The position numbers and the translations under genes were made by a program. The notes under the pieces are model-generated. The model made no database searches, had not been told where the DNA came from, and was given only the letters and a program-made list of their open reading frames with translations. Positions 26,801 through 36,245 of a stretch of DNA of 64,000 nucleotides are shown in pieces (the first letter of the stretch is position 1; each line of letters opens with the position of its first letter). This stretch comes from Owenia fusiformis (taxonomy: Eukaryota; Annelida; Polychaeta; Sabellida; Oweniidae), in contig CAIIXF020000010.1 in NCBI GenBank assembly GCA_903813345.2, forward strand, positions 26,996,425-27,060,424. Reading direction: 5' to 3'.

Positions 26801-29800
26801 TAGGCATCTCTATTAATTTAGGTATTGACTTATTTTAGCTTTATTAACTGAGGTTATAGCTTATTGAGCTCTTTAGTAACTTACGGTAGGCAATAGTTCC
26901 AGTACCTCGTGTAATTTTTATGTTATATCTTTGATGAAATGTTCAAAATAAAGAGCATTTTGATAAAATGTTTTGTTTAGTGGGATCTGACACTCATCTT
27001 GTCATCATTATCATCTTATATTTATTATTATTTATTTTATTTTTTTCTTGTAGGAATGGATCAGTGAGCTGAAGCCTTTCTGTGTAAACACTAAATCCAA
27101 GAAGCAACTGACTAAGAAGCAATCTGGCGCCTCTCTTAAGGAATTCCGCAGTTTACAGGTATGATATAAACATAACTTTTTTTTGTAAGGGTCAATATGT
27201 ATTATCCTTAATGAAAAAAGAGAAATATAGGGATTCTTCAGGCATTATGAAGTTGGGGGATTCTGCACCAAATCCTCACAATATATAAAATAAAAGTCGG
27301 CAATTGATGAATACGGTAAAATTCAGAAAAGAAAAATTATATAAACAGGTATTACAAAAGAGTCCACTTGAAATATATCGTGGTTGTAGGTTGAAATAAT
27401 TGAAGCCCAGAAAGTGCCAGTGAAGCAGCTGTCACATCCGTACTGTGTGCTGTCCATAAATGATGTGAAAGTGTGTCGCACTCAGACAAAGGAGATTTGT
27501 GCCAATCAGACCAGTGTTGTTTGGGAGGAAGAGTTCTATTTAGAGTAAGTATGTAATGTAATTATATACTGTTTGCACTGGACTGTACAGAAGATAATAA
27601 AATATGATCCTAATAATAAAGTCTAATAGATCACTTACACTTTTATTATCAGAAACAGTGGTAAAAATAAAGCAATTTTATTACATAATAAAATCAGAAC
27701 TATTGGGCCTTTAAGGAAATAGGCACAACAAAGAATGTTGTAAGGAATATTGTAAAATTGGTTCTATTTCGCCACCAAGAATTATTGACAAATTGTTTTG
27801 GCCTCCAATCTTGTGACAGGTTTTCATAGTAAGCGATTAGCTTATCCTTGCACTAACATACTGTCATGTCTTCTTTGTTTATTATAGGGATATTCCACCA
27901 GATATTGACACATTTACAGTCACAATAAGTAACAGAGGACGTAGGTCTAAAGACACTGATGTAGGTAAGAAATGCTCACTATTATATTGGTCAGCTGGAA
28001 TACTAAATAAATACTTTGGACAAACACATCAATTACATTCACATTGAAATACCTGATTGTTTTTTAATATTAAAGAGGAAATAGTATAAAAAATCATTTT
28101 TTAAAGAAAATTCTACATAGGAAAAGTTTGAATCTTTAAGAAAATTGAATTAGTTTATGTGTGATACAAACTACCATTATAAGTGAATCTTTCCAATGTC
28201 ACCTGTCTGATGAATGCCTCCACCTAGCTTAGGATGTAGTGACATGAACTGGGGATCCTTAGAGGTCAAATCTTCAGTATTATTGCTGTATCCACACACA
28301 ATATGGAGTATTTTTTAGATGACACCATTTTAAAAACAAATATAATCTTGCCTGAATTTAAAGCCAAAACTCTATAGGAAAGATAAAATCATTGATGGAA
28401 ACAAAAAAGTTTTGAATCAACTAATCTAATCCATTTTGAAAAAGATGTTGAGTATCCTAATACTGACCAGTAACCTTGCACTTATTTTGGTGATTCTTTG
28501 ATTTATTTCAGTGCAATATAGTATGCCACTGACGAGCCTACCAAATGGAGAGCAGTGTGACGAGTGGCACATGTTGTCCCCCATCAACATGCAGACTAAG
28601 AGTGAAATGGGAAATATTCGGCTAAGGGTCAGATTTCTCCATGAGGTCATAATGCCTTTGAAGGAGTACACTGCACTGAAGGAGGTAAGAGTTACATCAT
28701 GTTTCCTCAACTCATTTTACGAGAATGGAATGTAAGTTTAAGTTAGCACATGTGATCCAATTGGAAATTCTCAGCATGTAGCGAACCTCTGCAGAGAAAA
28801 AAAGAAATACGCAAACTAGTTTTGCATTTCAAATATAGTATAGGATAGAGGTGTCAAGTATTAACCGGTTAACCGGTTAACCGCCGATAATGCCTTGACC
28901 GGTCTGTATTTTTATGGGCGGTTAGTTGACCGTGTATAATTCTGTGATTTCCCGCGCTTATTTTGCATGCTAATCCGTTTGGTTTTATGGTGTCAGTTTC
29001 ACGTAAGCTACTCATACATGTCATTTGTCCTATAACTCCTCACAAACATCCAATCAGCAACTTTAATCCCTGCCATATTGCTTTCCCGCGCTTACTTTGC
29101 ATTTTAATCTGTTTGTTTTTCAAGCGTCAGTTTCATGTGAGCTACTCATACATATGATAGGTCCGATAATTCCTTACAAACATCCAATCAGCAACTTTAA
29201 TCCCTGCCACATTGCTTTCCCGCGCTTACTTACATAGAATAGAGTAAAGCTTGACGAACGTAAAAAATAAACGCCGATATATCATTTTTTTCCAATTTGT
29301 TTCAACTTTCAAGATCGAAAATGAAGATTTCATTTGAAATTATTAGTTCAAATTTCCCGCCGGTTAACCGACTTTAACCGGTAAAACCCCCCGGTTAACC
29401 GGTTAATGCTTAGCGGTTAATTGACACCACTAGTATAGGACCTCGGTCAGTCCAAGAGGAAGTCACAGCACATAGTCTCATTACTTGTACTGAGATATTT
29501 ATCATGTTATATTTTTCTTGTGCTAGCTGATCTTGGCCAAAGATTTCTTGGCAGTGTTTGCCCTGGCAGAGATAAAGACCACTGATAGGATCCCCCTCGC
29601 AAAGGCACTACTCAGGGTGTTCAGGCATGAGAAAAGGGAACAACTTCTGTTAAAAACCATGAATGAAATGGAAATTCGCAAAGAAGGTAAGCAGGATTAT
29701 TTCTTCGCGGTCTATAAGTTAGCTTGTTGTAATCTTTATGTATTTTTAAAACTATATCAAAATCCCCAAAATGTTTGACAATAATTGATTGAATAAATAT

Positions 29801-32705
29801 TTGGCTTAAATAATTTGTCTTAAAGGCCCCATGTAAAATTTGAGAATATGTTTTGTATCATTTTTTGACAAAAAGTTGTCAGCTTTTTATTTCTCAAATA
29901 TTCTAATTTCCCATTTAAATAAAAGTTGAAATTTTTGATTGGCTTCTAACATGATTTATTTCAATTTTCTTCTAGACACAGCTGCCACTTTATTCCGGGC
30001 GACTTCACTTGCCACAACACTGATGGACCAGTACATGAAAATGACAGCTTTGGGTTTTGTCACAAGTGCCTTACACGACTCTATACTAAAAATCACTGAA
30101 AGTAAACAGTCTTGTGAAGTAAGTACAGTGAAACAAGTTTATTCAAACACCTCTCTAATCTTAGCACCTCTCTATGTGAACACAGTTTTCAGTATTTTTT
30201 ATCGTTAAAAATCTCAAAATGTTACCTACCAATTTGAACACTTTTGGCATTTGGATTAGACAGGTTTTAATGTTATTTGTTAAATAAATATGGGATCCAG
30301 TTAAGTGAGATTTTGTGTGCTGAGGCTCTGGCATGAAATTAAAGGAATTCTGGGTGTTAGAAATGACCAAATATTGCAGTTTGATTTTTACTTTCTGGGA
30401 CAAGACCAAACGGCCTTGACATGCATGTATTCTGAACATTACCTATTTTTTTGATTTAACAGTCATTTCAAATGTACATACCATATTTATGCAGATATTG
30501 AGTAAATAAATAACATATTTTTGATCAATAAAATCATTGGTTGTAAAACTTGAAGTGTGTTTTCTGACATCCATGCATAATGATTTCAAAATCTGAAAAA
30601 AGGATTTGATTTTAAATGGGTTTAAATAATTATCTTTAAATGAATACTATGATTTCCATTCAAAAATTTTTTGTGTTCCCTGTACATGCTTTTGTGTTCT
30701 CTGTACATGATTATTTATACATGTTTTTTGTGTTCCCCTGTACATGATTATTTATACATGTTGTTTGTGTTCCCCTGTTCATGATTATTAGTACTACTAA
30801 CATTGTTCATGTTCGACTTTTTTATGTTCTCTAGATCAACCCAGACATGCTGGACAATCAGGCAGACCGTGCCAACAATTTGGACCTCTATAAATATTTG
30901 CTCACTGATACAATGGAATCCATCTTTAGGTCCATAGACACATGCCCTATGTAAGTGCCAACGTTTTCTGTCATAACATGTGTGTGTACACCCTGTAGAT
31001 GAAACAAATAAATTGGTTTACCTTAGGTCCTCATAAATACTCATCACCACTTCCTACAAAATAAACAACTACATGGGAAATCCACCTTACGCAGTAATCC
31101 CTAATCACATTTAAAATAATTAAAAATATCATTTATTTGTTGATGATTTTTTTTTAAAACCTATTAACTAGACATGCTAGATCTTGCATTTAGATTTCAA
31201 AACACTCTGGCTAAGAATATATTTAATGACAAAGATCAAGATGATTTCCATTGCATCAAGTCTATTGAACACACAGTTCATGGTATAAATGATTCTGACA
31301 GAGTGTATCTGAATATTAGTCACATTTGATAATTATGGACAAAATTTCAGGTTTTGAGTCTCATCAAATAATGAAACTCTTATTTCAGAGGCTTACGCTA
31401 TTTGTGTGGTTGTCTGCAGCGAAGTGTTGATGAAAAATGGCCAGAAGACACAAGCGTACGTACAAGAGTAGTCAGCGGTTTCATATTCCTACGTCTTCTC
31501 TGTCCAGCCATTCTGCATCCAAAGACATTTAACCTCATAACAGGTAACCATTTTTAAGAAAGTTAGACTGCTTTTAAACTCTATTCCAGATTTATGGGGT
31601 TATTGCATATAACGGCATTTCGGCTGAAGTTGGCTCACCAATATGCCTAAATTGGCTGCCATAGACTGATAGATGCTCAATGAGACTTCAGTTAATCCCA
31701 TCTCACCTACTGCTATTCATTCAAAGGGATGTTGTTACATTTTTTAAACTAGAATATGAACTTCAGGATTTTTAGAAGTTAGAATTGACTAGGCATGACA
31801 TGATTCAAAAAATCTCTAGTATTCAAAATTTGTTGAAAGGTTGCTCACTAGATTTGATTCTGAAGAAAAATTCCAGTTATTTATTTTTATTCATTATGTC
31901 GTACAATTTCAATTTTGAGCTTTCAGGTATTTTATTGCTATAATTGAATGGCATGAACTTGTAATTTCAGAGACACCATTAACAGCATCCTGTAGAGCCC
32001 TCAAGTTAATCGCAAAAAGCCTTCAAAACTTGAGTAACCTTGTTGAGTTCGGAGCGAAGGAACCATACATGACGGCAATTAATCCATTTATCGTAACAAA
32101 CAAAAGCAGAATGGTAGAATTCCTAGACAAATTATCGGTAATTGTATATTTTAAAAGGCTAATAGCCAAAAAGCTGTACTTGAATCATAAATATATTTAA
32201 TTCAGAATGATCGCATGTAACTTAGATAATCAACAAACTCGGACATGTCACATAAACCTTCTTTTCTGTGATAACAGAAGCTTGAAAAACCATTAAATAT
32301 TTTGAAAAACTGGAAAACAATTTCCCCTAAAGTATTATTATATCATTACTAGTATGTATTAATAGAATGAGTCATAATGCCTGACTGTGAATTCAACAAA
32401 TATGCTGAATAAAGATAAATATGTTATTCACACAATGATATGGATTACTGGTATTATACTTCTTCTTGTTATTCATAAATGTAATCTGACCTACTTTGCA
32501 GAATGTTCCTGATCCACCAGTTGTGACAAGTCACTTTAAGACTGACATGGCGCGAGACCTTGCAACCATTCACCAGATCTGCCACACCCACCTTGCTGAT
32601 GTTAAACGCGTTTCTCAAACCCAGACGTTGCTCAAAAAACTTGTTGTTGCCACAGAACTCTTAACCAGTCATAAAAAACATTATATGGGAGAGGGATATT
32701 CATAG
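11803..32705 (+). CDS. RASA1: Ras GTPase-activating protein 1 (p120 RasGAP), complete, 20 exons
   Basis: RASA1 switches off Ras by stimulating GTP hydrolysis and is recruited to phosphotyrosine receptors. Exons: 11803-11951, 14859-15008, 15575-15710, 16592-16662, 17594-17711, 18150-18234, 24180-24400, 25368-25524, 25784-25866, 26119-26277, 27054-27158, 27390-27544, 27888-27964, 28512-28684, 29527-29686, 29976-30118, 30835-30950, 31389-31543, 31971-32137, 32502-32705. Every junction keeps phase; the product is 927 aa (human about 1,047). Order: acidic N-terminus 1-50; SH2 (WYHGR, YLVRES, Arg77); SH3 (146-208, DGWLWV); SH2 (YLVRSS, Arg245); PH (about 350-478); C2 (479-613); GAP (from 614). The arginine finger is Arg674 in TLFRATSLATTLMDQYMK, with FLRLLCPAI and NLVEFGAKEPYM also present, so catalysis should be intact. 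The long Gly/Pro-rich N-terminus of vertebrate RASA1 is absent. The ATG at 11803 is the first in frame. Confidence 0.96.
12711..12798. repeat. 27-bp-arm hairpin
   Basis: GAGGATTGACTCCCAGAATG at 12711 is followed after about 35 bp by its near-perfect reverse complement CATTCTGGGAGCCAATCCTC ending at 12798. It lies inside about 520 bp (12508-13028) that interrupts the homology between the two segmental duplicates, so it may be part of a separate insertion. RASA1 intron 1. Confidence 0.65.
13339..14470. repeat. Minisatellite (GAATCCCTCCACCCC unit) split by a MITE
   Basis: Imperfect units of about 25-40 bp with a core like TGTGTATGTGACATTTGAATC plus CCTCCACCCC run from 13339 to 13420 and resume at 14073 to about 14470. 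The mariner-type MITE at 13422-14072 was inserted into the array. Units are diverged and vary in length. RASA1 intron 1. Confidence 0.75.
13422..14072. mobile_element. 651-bp mariner-type MITE, TA duplication, about 160-bp TIRs
   Basis: The ends CAGGGTGTCCCGAAAGTATG and its reverse complement are flanked by TA at 13420-13421 and 14073-14074. The inverted arms are nearly identical for about 160 bp. The central 300 bp has no intact transposase frame. The high arm identity suggests a fairly young insertion. RASA1 intron 1, within a minisatellite. Confidence 0.85.
16851..17028. mobile_element. Short pogo-like MITE, family A
   Basis: It starts CAGTAAAACCTGTCCAAGTG and ends GGATTCACTG. Its left end matches the inverted right end of the 1.57-kb element at 48906-50479 (CCTTTGGTACCTCTC, CACTTATAGAGG), and its right end matches that element's left end. 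It is therefore an internally deleted member of the same family. It abuts element 17031-17522 across a shared TA. Confidence 0.7.
17031..17522. mobile_element. 492-bp pogo-like MITE, family B
   Basis: It starts CAGTAGAACCTGTTTATCTG and ends ATTAGACAGGTTTTACCG, with TA on both sides (17029-17030, 17523-17524). Both ends match the 1.29-kb element at 40917-42207 in inverted orientation, including TGAACAC, TTTTTTCGGTCCCATTT and AAAAACCTTGAAATGTGAAC. No transposase frame. RASA1 intron 4. Confidence 0.75.
18837..19085. repeat. Degenerate satellite of self-complementary units
   Basis: About ten units of 20-27 bp, each close to the palindrome AAACGGTGTTGTACAACACC then GTTT, follow one another. GTTGTACAAC or GTTGTACAG cores recur at roughly even spacing, separated by AAACAGC / AAACGGT pieces. 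Both strands therefore read as the same repeat. It lies in RASA1 intron 6, upstream of the nested microprotein gene. Confidence 0.65.
20469..22113. mobile_element. 1.65-kb long-TIR element with 5-bp AGTAT duplication
   Basis: The ends are CACGGGGTACC and GGTACCCCGTG, flanked by AGTAT at 20464-20468 and 22114-22118. The inverted arms are about 475-480 bp (to about 20945, and from about 21640) and highly similar. Each arm contains a short direct repeat, GGAACGTAACCGGAGC, twice. The unique core of about 690 bp has no transposase but contains exon 1 of a putative microprotein gene. CAC ends plus a 5-bp duplication resemble Transib/RAG-like elements, but the terminal heptamer does not match the Transib consensus, so the class is open. 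Confidence 0.8.
21426..22843 (+). CDS. Putative two-exon membrane microprotein nested in RASA1 intron 6
   Basis: Exon 1 (21426-21517) begins with ATGG after ACA, reads 30 codons and ends at a consensus donor AG|GTAAGT in phase 2. Exon 2 (22759-22843) follows a pyrimidine-rich acceptor (TTTGTTTCAG), continues in the matching phase and stops at TGA. The product is 58 aa: a short polar start (MGEIKWNYLL), one hydrophobic segment at about residues 13-30, then an acidic/polar tail containing YSQMDDIMFNRQWEIEVVK. It is not recognised as a known family. It lies on the RASA1 strand. Exon 1 is inside the transposon at 20469-22113 and exon 2 is 645 bp beyond it. A minisatellite starts 15 bp after the stop. 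Matching phase and strong sites support reality, but expression is unproven. Confidence 0.45.
22858..23128. repeat. 20-bp minisatellite (CACTCATGGATAGGCCTACA)
   Basis: About 14 tandem copies of a roughly 20-bp unit CACTCATGGATAGGCCTACA, with a few substitutions and one spacing change, start just after the microprotein stop codon. Any long open frame here (for example minus-strand repeats of SMSVGL type) is a by-product of the unit. RASA1 intron 6. Confidence 0.9.
23500..24160. repeat. Higher-order minisatellite, 105-106 bp super-unit
   Basis: The monomer is about 22 bp (TTATCACATCAATGTATTTG). Five or so monomers form a 105-106 bp super-unit seen by the landmark CCTTGGTGGTTATCACTTC at about 23732, 23837, 23943 and 24049. 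All three plus-strand frames stay open, which is a repeat artefact. The array ends about 20 bp before RASA1 exon 7. Confidence 0.9.
24437..24888. repeat. 30-bp minisatellite (TTTATCATTTGTGACATAAG)
   Basis: About 15 head-to-tail copies of a 30-bp unit built on TTTATCATTTGTGACATAAG plus TCAAGATTAC. Most differ only at one G/C position; the last copies are diverged. It begins within 40 bp of the exon 7 donor at 24401, so the exon for the second SH2 domain is bracketed by two minisatellites. Confidence 0.92.
26278..26880. repeat. Minisatellite whose unit contains a splice-donor-like sequence
   Basis: Starting exactly at the exon 10 donor (CAG|GTAATACCTCATTAG), units of about 34 bp repeat. The second and following units again begin AAG|GTAATACCTCA or TAG|GTAATACC (about 26312, 26340, 26373 and 26401), then degenerate into ATAGCTCAT and GTTATACCTCATT variants. 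The array therefore presents several near-copies of the genuine 5' splice site in RASA1 intron 10. Confidence 0.8.
28846..29432. mobile_element. 587-bp hAT-like non-autonomous transposon with 8-bp duplication
   Basis: The ends are TAGAGGTGTCAAG and, inverted, TAGTGGTGTCAATTAACCGC, flanked by the 8-bp direct repeat GTATAGGA at 28838-28845 and 29433-29440. An 8-bp duplication with TAGNGGTGTCA ends fits the hAT superfamily. Subterminal TTAACCGG repeats occur at both ends. The interior contains a tandem duplication of about 140 bp (about 28952-29088 and 29092-29228) including CATCCAATCAGCAACTTTAA. No transposase. RASA1 intron 14. Confidence 0.88.
30126..30272. mobile_element. Degenerate pogo-like remnant adjoining a RASA1 donor
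   Basis: CAGTGAAACAAGTTTATTC, then AACACCTCTCTAATC, and GGATTAGACAGGTTTTAA at the far end mark a decayed family B copy. The TA next to its left end is nucleotides 6-7 of the exon 16 donor GTAAGTA (30119-30125), so the insertion nearly touches the splice site. Confidence 0.55.
30672..30790. repeat. About 38-bp imperfect tandem repeat
   Basis: TGTGTTCCCCTGTACATGAT plus TATTTATACATGTT recurs about three times, preceded by two shorter copies (TGTGTTCCCTGTACATG, TGTGTTCTCTGTACATG). It lies in RASA1 intron 16, about 45 bp before the exon 17 acceptor. Confidence 0.7.
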
Positions 32706-33357
32706 CAAATACTATGAATTTAGGACGCAACTGTAAAGCAAATGTTTTATGGAAAAGGCACAATGAAATATGTAAAGTGACAAGTGATCAATTAATAATA
32801 TTAGGAGAGAAAACAAATAAAGACTTGATGTCTAAATGATGCATAATGACAATGAATTTGGAATGGAGGATTTAAAGTTTATACTTGCCACTGTATGTTG
32901 GCAGTACACCTGTATTTATTTGAATGAATTTATGCCGGATGTTGCAAATAATCCTTGAATTGCTTTCTGAAATGATGCTCTTTACCAGAGATACAGTAAA
33001 TATTACTGGATCAGTGTAGGCTCTAAGGACCAGTCTGCTGGTCATTACCAGGTTACTTTTGATACGGACCAGTTGATTTTTTCACTGGGTATAGGGAAAT
33101 AACATTGCAACTGGTCTGTAATGCCATTTTGACCAGCAGGTTTCAGATCATTAGGGCCTACACTGTACAGGATGGCTCAAAATAGTGGCCCATGAGTATT
33201 CTCAAATAACTTTGCAAAATTACATAAATTTTATTACATGCATGTTTAAATGTGACCAGTGGTTCGAAACTGCTATGCCTTGTCATGTACAACTAACGGG
33301 CACTCTGCAATAGCACTGCAATTGACAAAACTCTGAATCTGTGATGATGAATAAATT
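32706..33357 (+). other. RASA1: Probable RASA1 3' UTR
   Basis: The region follows the RASA1 stop codon. A candidate AATAAA lies at 33350-33355; an earlier one lies at about 32815. The hAT-like MITE at 33012-33165 would be part of the longer transcript form. Confidence 0.5.
33012..33165. mobile_element. 154-bp hAT-like MITE in RASA1 3' UTR
   Basis: It begins CAGTGTAGGCTCTAAGGACC and ends ATTAGGGCCTACACTG. The arms include inverted GACCAGTCTGCTGGTC-type sequence. The flanks TACTGGAT (33004-33011) and TACAGGAT (33166-33173) are an 8-bp direct repeat with one mismatch, matching hAT behaviour. Confidence 0.75.
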
Positions 33358-34022
33358 TTACATTTTAAATATTATTTCAACCAAAAATCCAAGATTCTGT
33401 TTTTGTTTGTGTTTCTTGTTATTTTATTTGTTTATATACTAATAGTATATAACAACATATAGCAAATTGTATAACATAAATATGGAGAGATACTGAGTGT
33501 CCAAACATTAAAACTTTAAAGTCGATTTGTCTTTTGACTAATGCCAAGAACATCAGAATGTTAACATCAAAATTCTGAACAGGAATCTAATAGCTAATGC
33601 TTGCTCAAATGTTTTTATAGAAGAGAATAGTAATTCAGCCAACACAAAGTTATTGCATAGCCAGCTGAGGTACTATACTTTTACCCAAACATGACAAAGG
33701 GAAATTCTTAAAAAATTTAATTTACTTAATAGTAAATCATTCTTACAGCCTCAGCGATGCACCAGAAGCTTACATTTGCCTTATTTTAAATTGCAAAAGT
33801 TTTAAATCGTAAAACTTTCCAGGGAATCAACCCACAGGATAACTCTAGCATCCCCTCTCTACATGGCAGTGTCACTAAAATAGCAAAAGCTGGCTATGGG
33901 CCTGGGACCATATATCAGCTCAGCAATACATTTGTTTCATTCTAGTTTTTAAATTAGTCTTGTCTGACAGAATGACAAAAACATATTTGTGCAATATGTA
34001 CAATATGTAAAATACAGTACAC
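33358..34022. other. Convergent intergenic gap, nothing recognised
   Basis: This AT-rich sequence lies between the 3' end of RASA1 (plus) and the 3' end of the small minus-strand membrane protein. A TTTAAT at about 33717 could act as an ATTAAA poly(A) signal for the minus-strand transcript. No repeat or exon was seen. Confidence 0.35.
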
Positions 34023-34244
34023 TTATTCCTCCTTAGCTGCCAATTTTTCAGATTTCTCCCTTTTAGCATTATTCTGCATCTTGGAAATGTCTTTTGCATT
34101 GTCATGGTTTGACCGTCCCCTTATCCTATTGCACACTCTATAGACAAAAATCGCCAACTGCACTATGGCTATGACAAGTGCAACAAATATGAGAGCCAGC
34201 AATATGGAACCAACCAAGCTGAGCTGCACAAGCTGGGGAGACAT
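34023..34244 (-). CDS. Small single-pass membrane protein, 73 aa, unidentified
   Basis: An uninterrupted ATG-to-TAA frame encodes a short N-terminus (MSPQLVQLSLVG), a strongly hydrophobic segment at about residues 10-35 (ILLALIFVALVIAIVQLAIFV), a basic stretch right after it (RVCNRIRGR) and a charged Lys/Glu/Asn-rich tail ending AAKEE. The basic flank predicts a cytosolic C-terminus. The composition is unlike random AT-rich sequence, which supports a real gene. It starts 150 nt downstream of the C15orf61-like stop codon on the same strand, with no AATAAA between them, so it may share a transcript. I do not recognise a family. Confidence 0.55.
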   Translation of the reverse strand: MSPQLVQLSLVGSILLALIFVALVIAIVQLAIFVYRVCNRIRGRSNHDNAKDISKMQNNAKREKSEKLAAKEE

Positions 34245-34394
34245 TTTTATATTTTGTATCCTATGTCAATAGAATGCTTGATATTTCATGAGGTATCATA
34301 AAAGATAAATAATAGTATGTCAAATTGCACTGTTTTTATAATATTACACATAAACTTTGTCATGCGCTTGTTAAGAGGAACATGATATGGTTCA

Positions 34395-35115
34395 TCAGTG
34401 AGTTGCCCCTCGGTCCTCTGGGTACCAGAAGTAAAGTGTTACACAGCCTAAAGATGTCTTCACTGTTTCATGATGGGTTGCAAACATTACATGTGCTATT
34501 CCATATGTCAGTGTTGGGAGACCTGGAAATAGAGATAAGATCAAGATAAATCATCATATTACAGAAGGGATCAAATGATTGTTATATTTGCCATTTAAAC
34601 CAATATGTTTCTAATGTTATCCAAAAATATCTGCATACGTAATCTCTAGGTGCCAGGATGTAGCGAATCCCACCAAAATGTAAACAAGATACAGTAAAAC
34701 AGACAAGATTTTCTCGCAAAAGATTTTCAACAAAATTTAATGTATCTAAAAATTCAAAATGACCACCCACAGTGTACTAGACAGTGTAACATAGTATATA
34801 CATACCTAGGTTAATGATCTTTAAGAATCTGTAAAATCTATCCTCAGATATCAAATCAGTACTGTAAGGTCGCTTAGTGCAGTGGTACTTCACATATGGA
34901 AAACAACCAGTTCGTAATACGTGATAATTGGTCCCGTCTACATTCCAGTTAAAGTGAGACAGTCCAAACTGGTCATTTTTGATGGCACTGTATTTTATAA
35001 CAAATGCAGTCCAAAGAGGTAGATTTCTTTGCTTTAAATAATTCGTGAGAACTTCAGATGATTTTGGTTTGTTTTTCAGCACACTGACGTTTTTTAAATA
35101 ATTCCAAATTCTCAT
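34395..35115 (-). CDS. C15orf61: C15orf61-like protein (uncharacterised conserved family)
   Basis: Two exons: 34806-35115 and 34395-34522, joined in phase 1 (donor CTAG|GTATGT, acceptor TTTCCAG), giving 145 aa against 157 in the human protein. The match is strong: SSEVLTNYLKQRNLPLWTAF, YSAIKNDQFGLSHFNW, TNYHVLRTGCFPYVKYHC and GLPTLTYGIA all align, and the C-terminus keeps HHETVKTSLGCVTLYFWY plus EDRGATH. Molecular function is unknown in the family. I chose the ATG at 35115 because it gives a length close to the family. The frame stays open upstream to a possible acceptor at 35150-35151, so an additional 5' exon cannot be excluded. Confidence 0.9.
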
Positions 35116-35829
35116 TCCAAAGGGATGATCAGTTTCATTCCTGGAATACCTGAAATGATAAGTTAACATGGTTAATATATGATTTAAACCTTCTCTATCT
35201 TAGCACATTATATATTATTTTACCGGAAGTTTTAAAGTTCATTAAGGAAATCTTCGAAGATTTTAAACGCTACTTCATGAATTTCAATTTCTCAGCTTGA
35301 CTGAGTCAGTTTCAAAGATATACAGTACTTTTGGGAAATCCCGGGTGATATCATAACATGTGTTTCAAACCGACGCTGCATGGGCTAGCTGTGTTCAATC
35401 AAGCTGTAAACGGAGAATAGAGAACTTCATCTCAGACATGTATGGTGGGGTTGGCAAATTAGACAAACCCTTGAACACAGCTAGCCCATGGCAGCATCGG
35501 TTTGAACAGAGACTGCAATGGTCTGATTAGGAACCTGTATCAACACTTGACATCTACAGTGTGTCTCAAAAAAATGTTACACTCACAAAAAGTTCAATAT
35601 CTTTCATGATTTTGACTTTTCCCCTAAAATATACTTAGATACTAAAAGAACAGCCTTTCTCAAATAAATCCACACCATCAGATTCAAAATCCGTCCATGA
35701 TTGGCTGCACAGGACAGATTTAATAGACGCATGTGAAATCTGATTTGCGCCAACTTCCCAGTGGTTGGACAATGTGGTGATCAATTCTTTTTTGGTGTGA
35801 ATGCTGTGGACACTGAACAGTGATATCTT

Positions 35830-36075
35830 GATATGATCAATGATCCAGTTGTTTCTTTCCTGGATAGAAATACAACATTTCATTGTCAAAGGTTCAATTT
35901 TGTTACGTATGATGGCAACAGGATGGTGCAAAGGCCTGTGGCAGATCATTTGCTAGAACTCTTTGGAAATCAGAAAGTAGCATTGAATTACCCAATTGAT
36001 TGGCCCCCAGGGTCATCCCATTTTACACCCTTGATTTTTTGAAGGGCCTCTGAAAGTGCATCACAAACTAATCTA
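35830..36075 (+). pseudogene. Mariner-type transposase fragment
   Basis: Two plus-strand pieces read like the C-terminal part of a mariner transposase: RPVADHLLELFGNQKVAL followed by YPIDWPPGSSHFTPLIF, a stop, then remnants resembling the segment after FFLWG. The catalytic D of the SPDLTP-type motif is replaced (SSHFTP). The fragment is under 90 codons and truncated on both sides. Confidence 0.7.
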
Positions 36076-36245
36076 AATGAACTTTTACAAAAATAATTGA
36101 TGGAATCAGTGTGATATTACAATGCATGTTCGCATAGGCAAGGGTACCTAAGATCCTAAGATTTGCTTTCACATTCAACATGTTGAGGGGACCACATGTT
36201 TATATGGATAGACCCAATGACCATATGTAAGACACAAAGAAAAAT

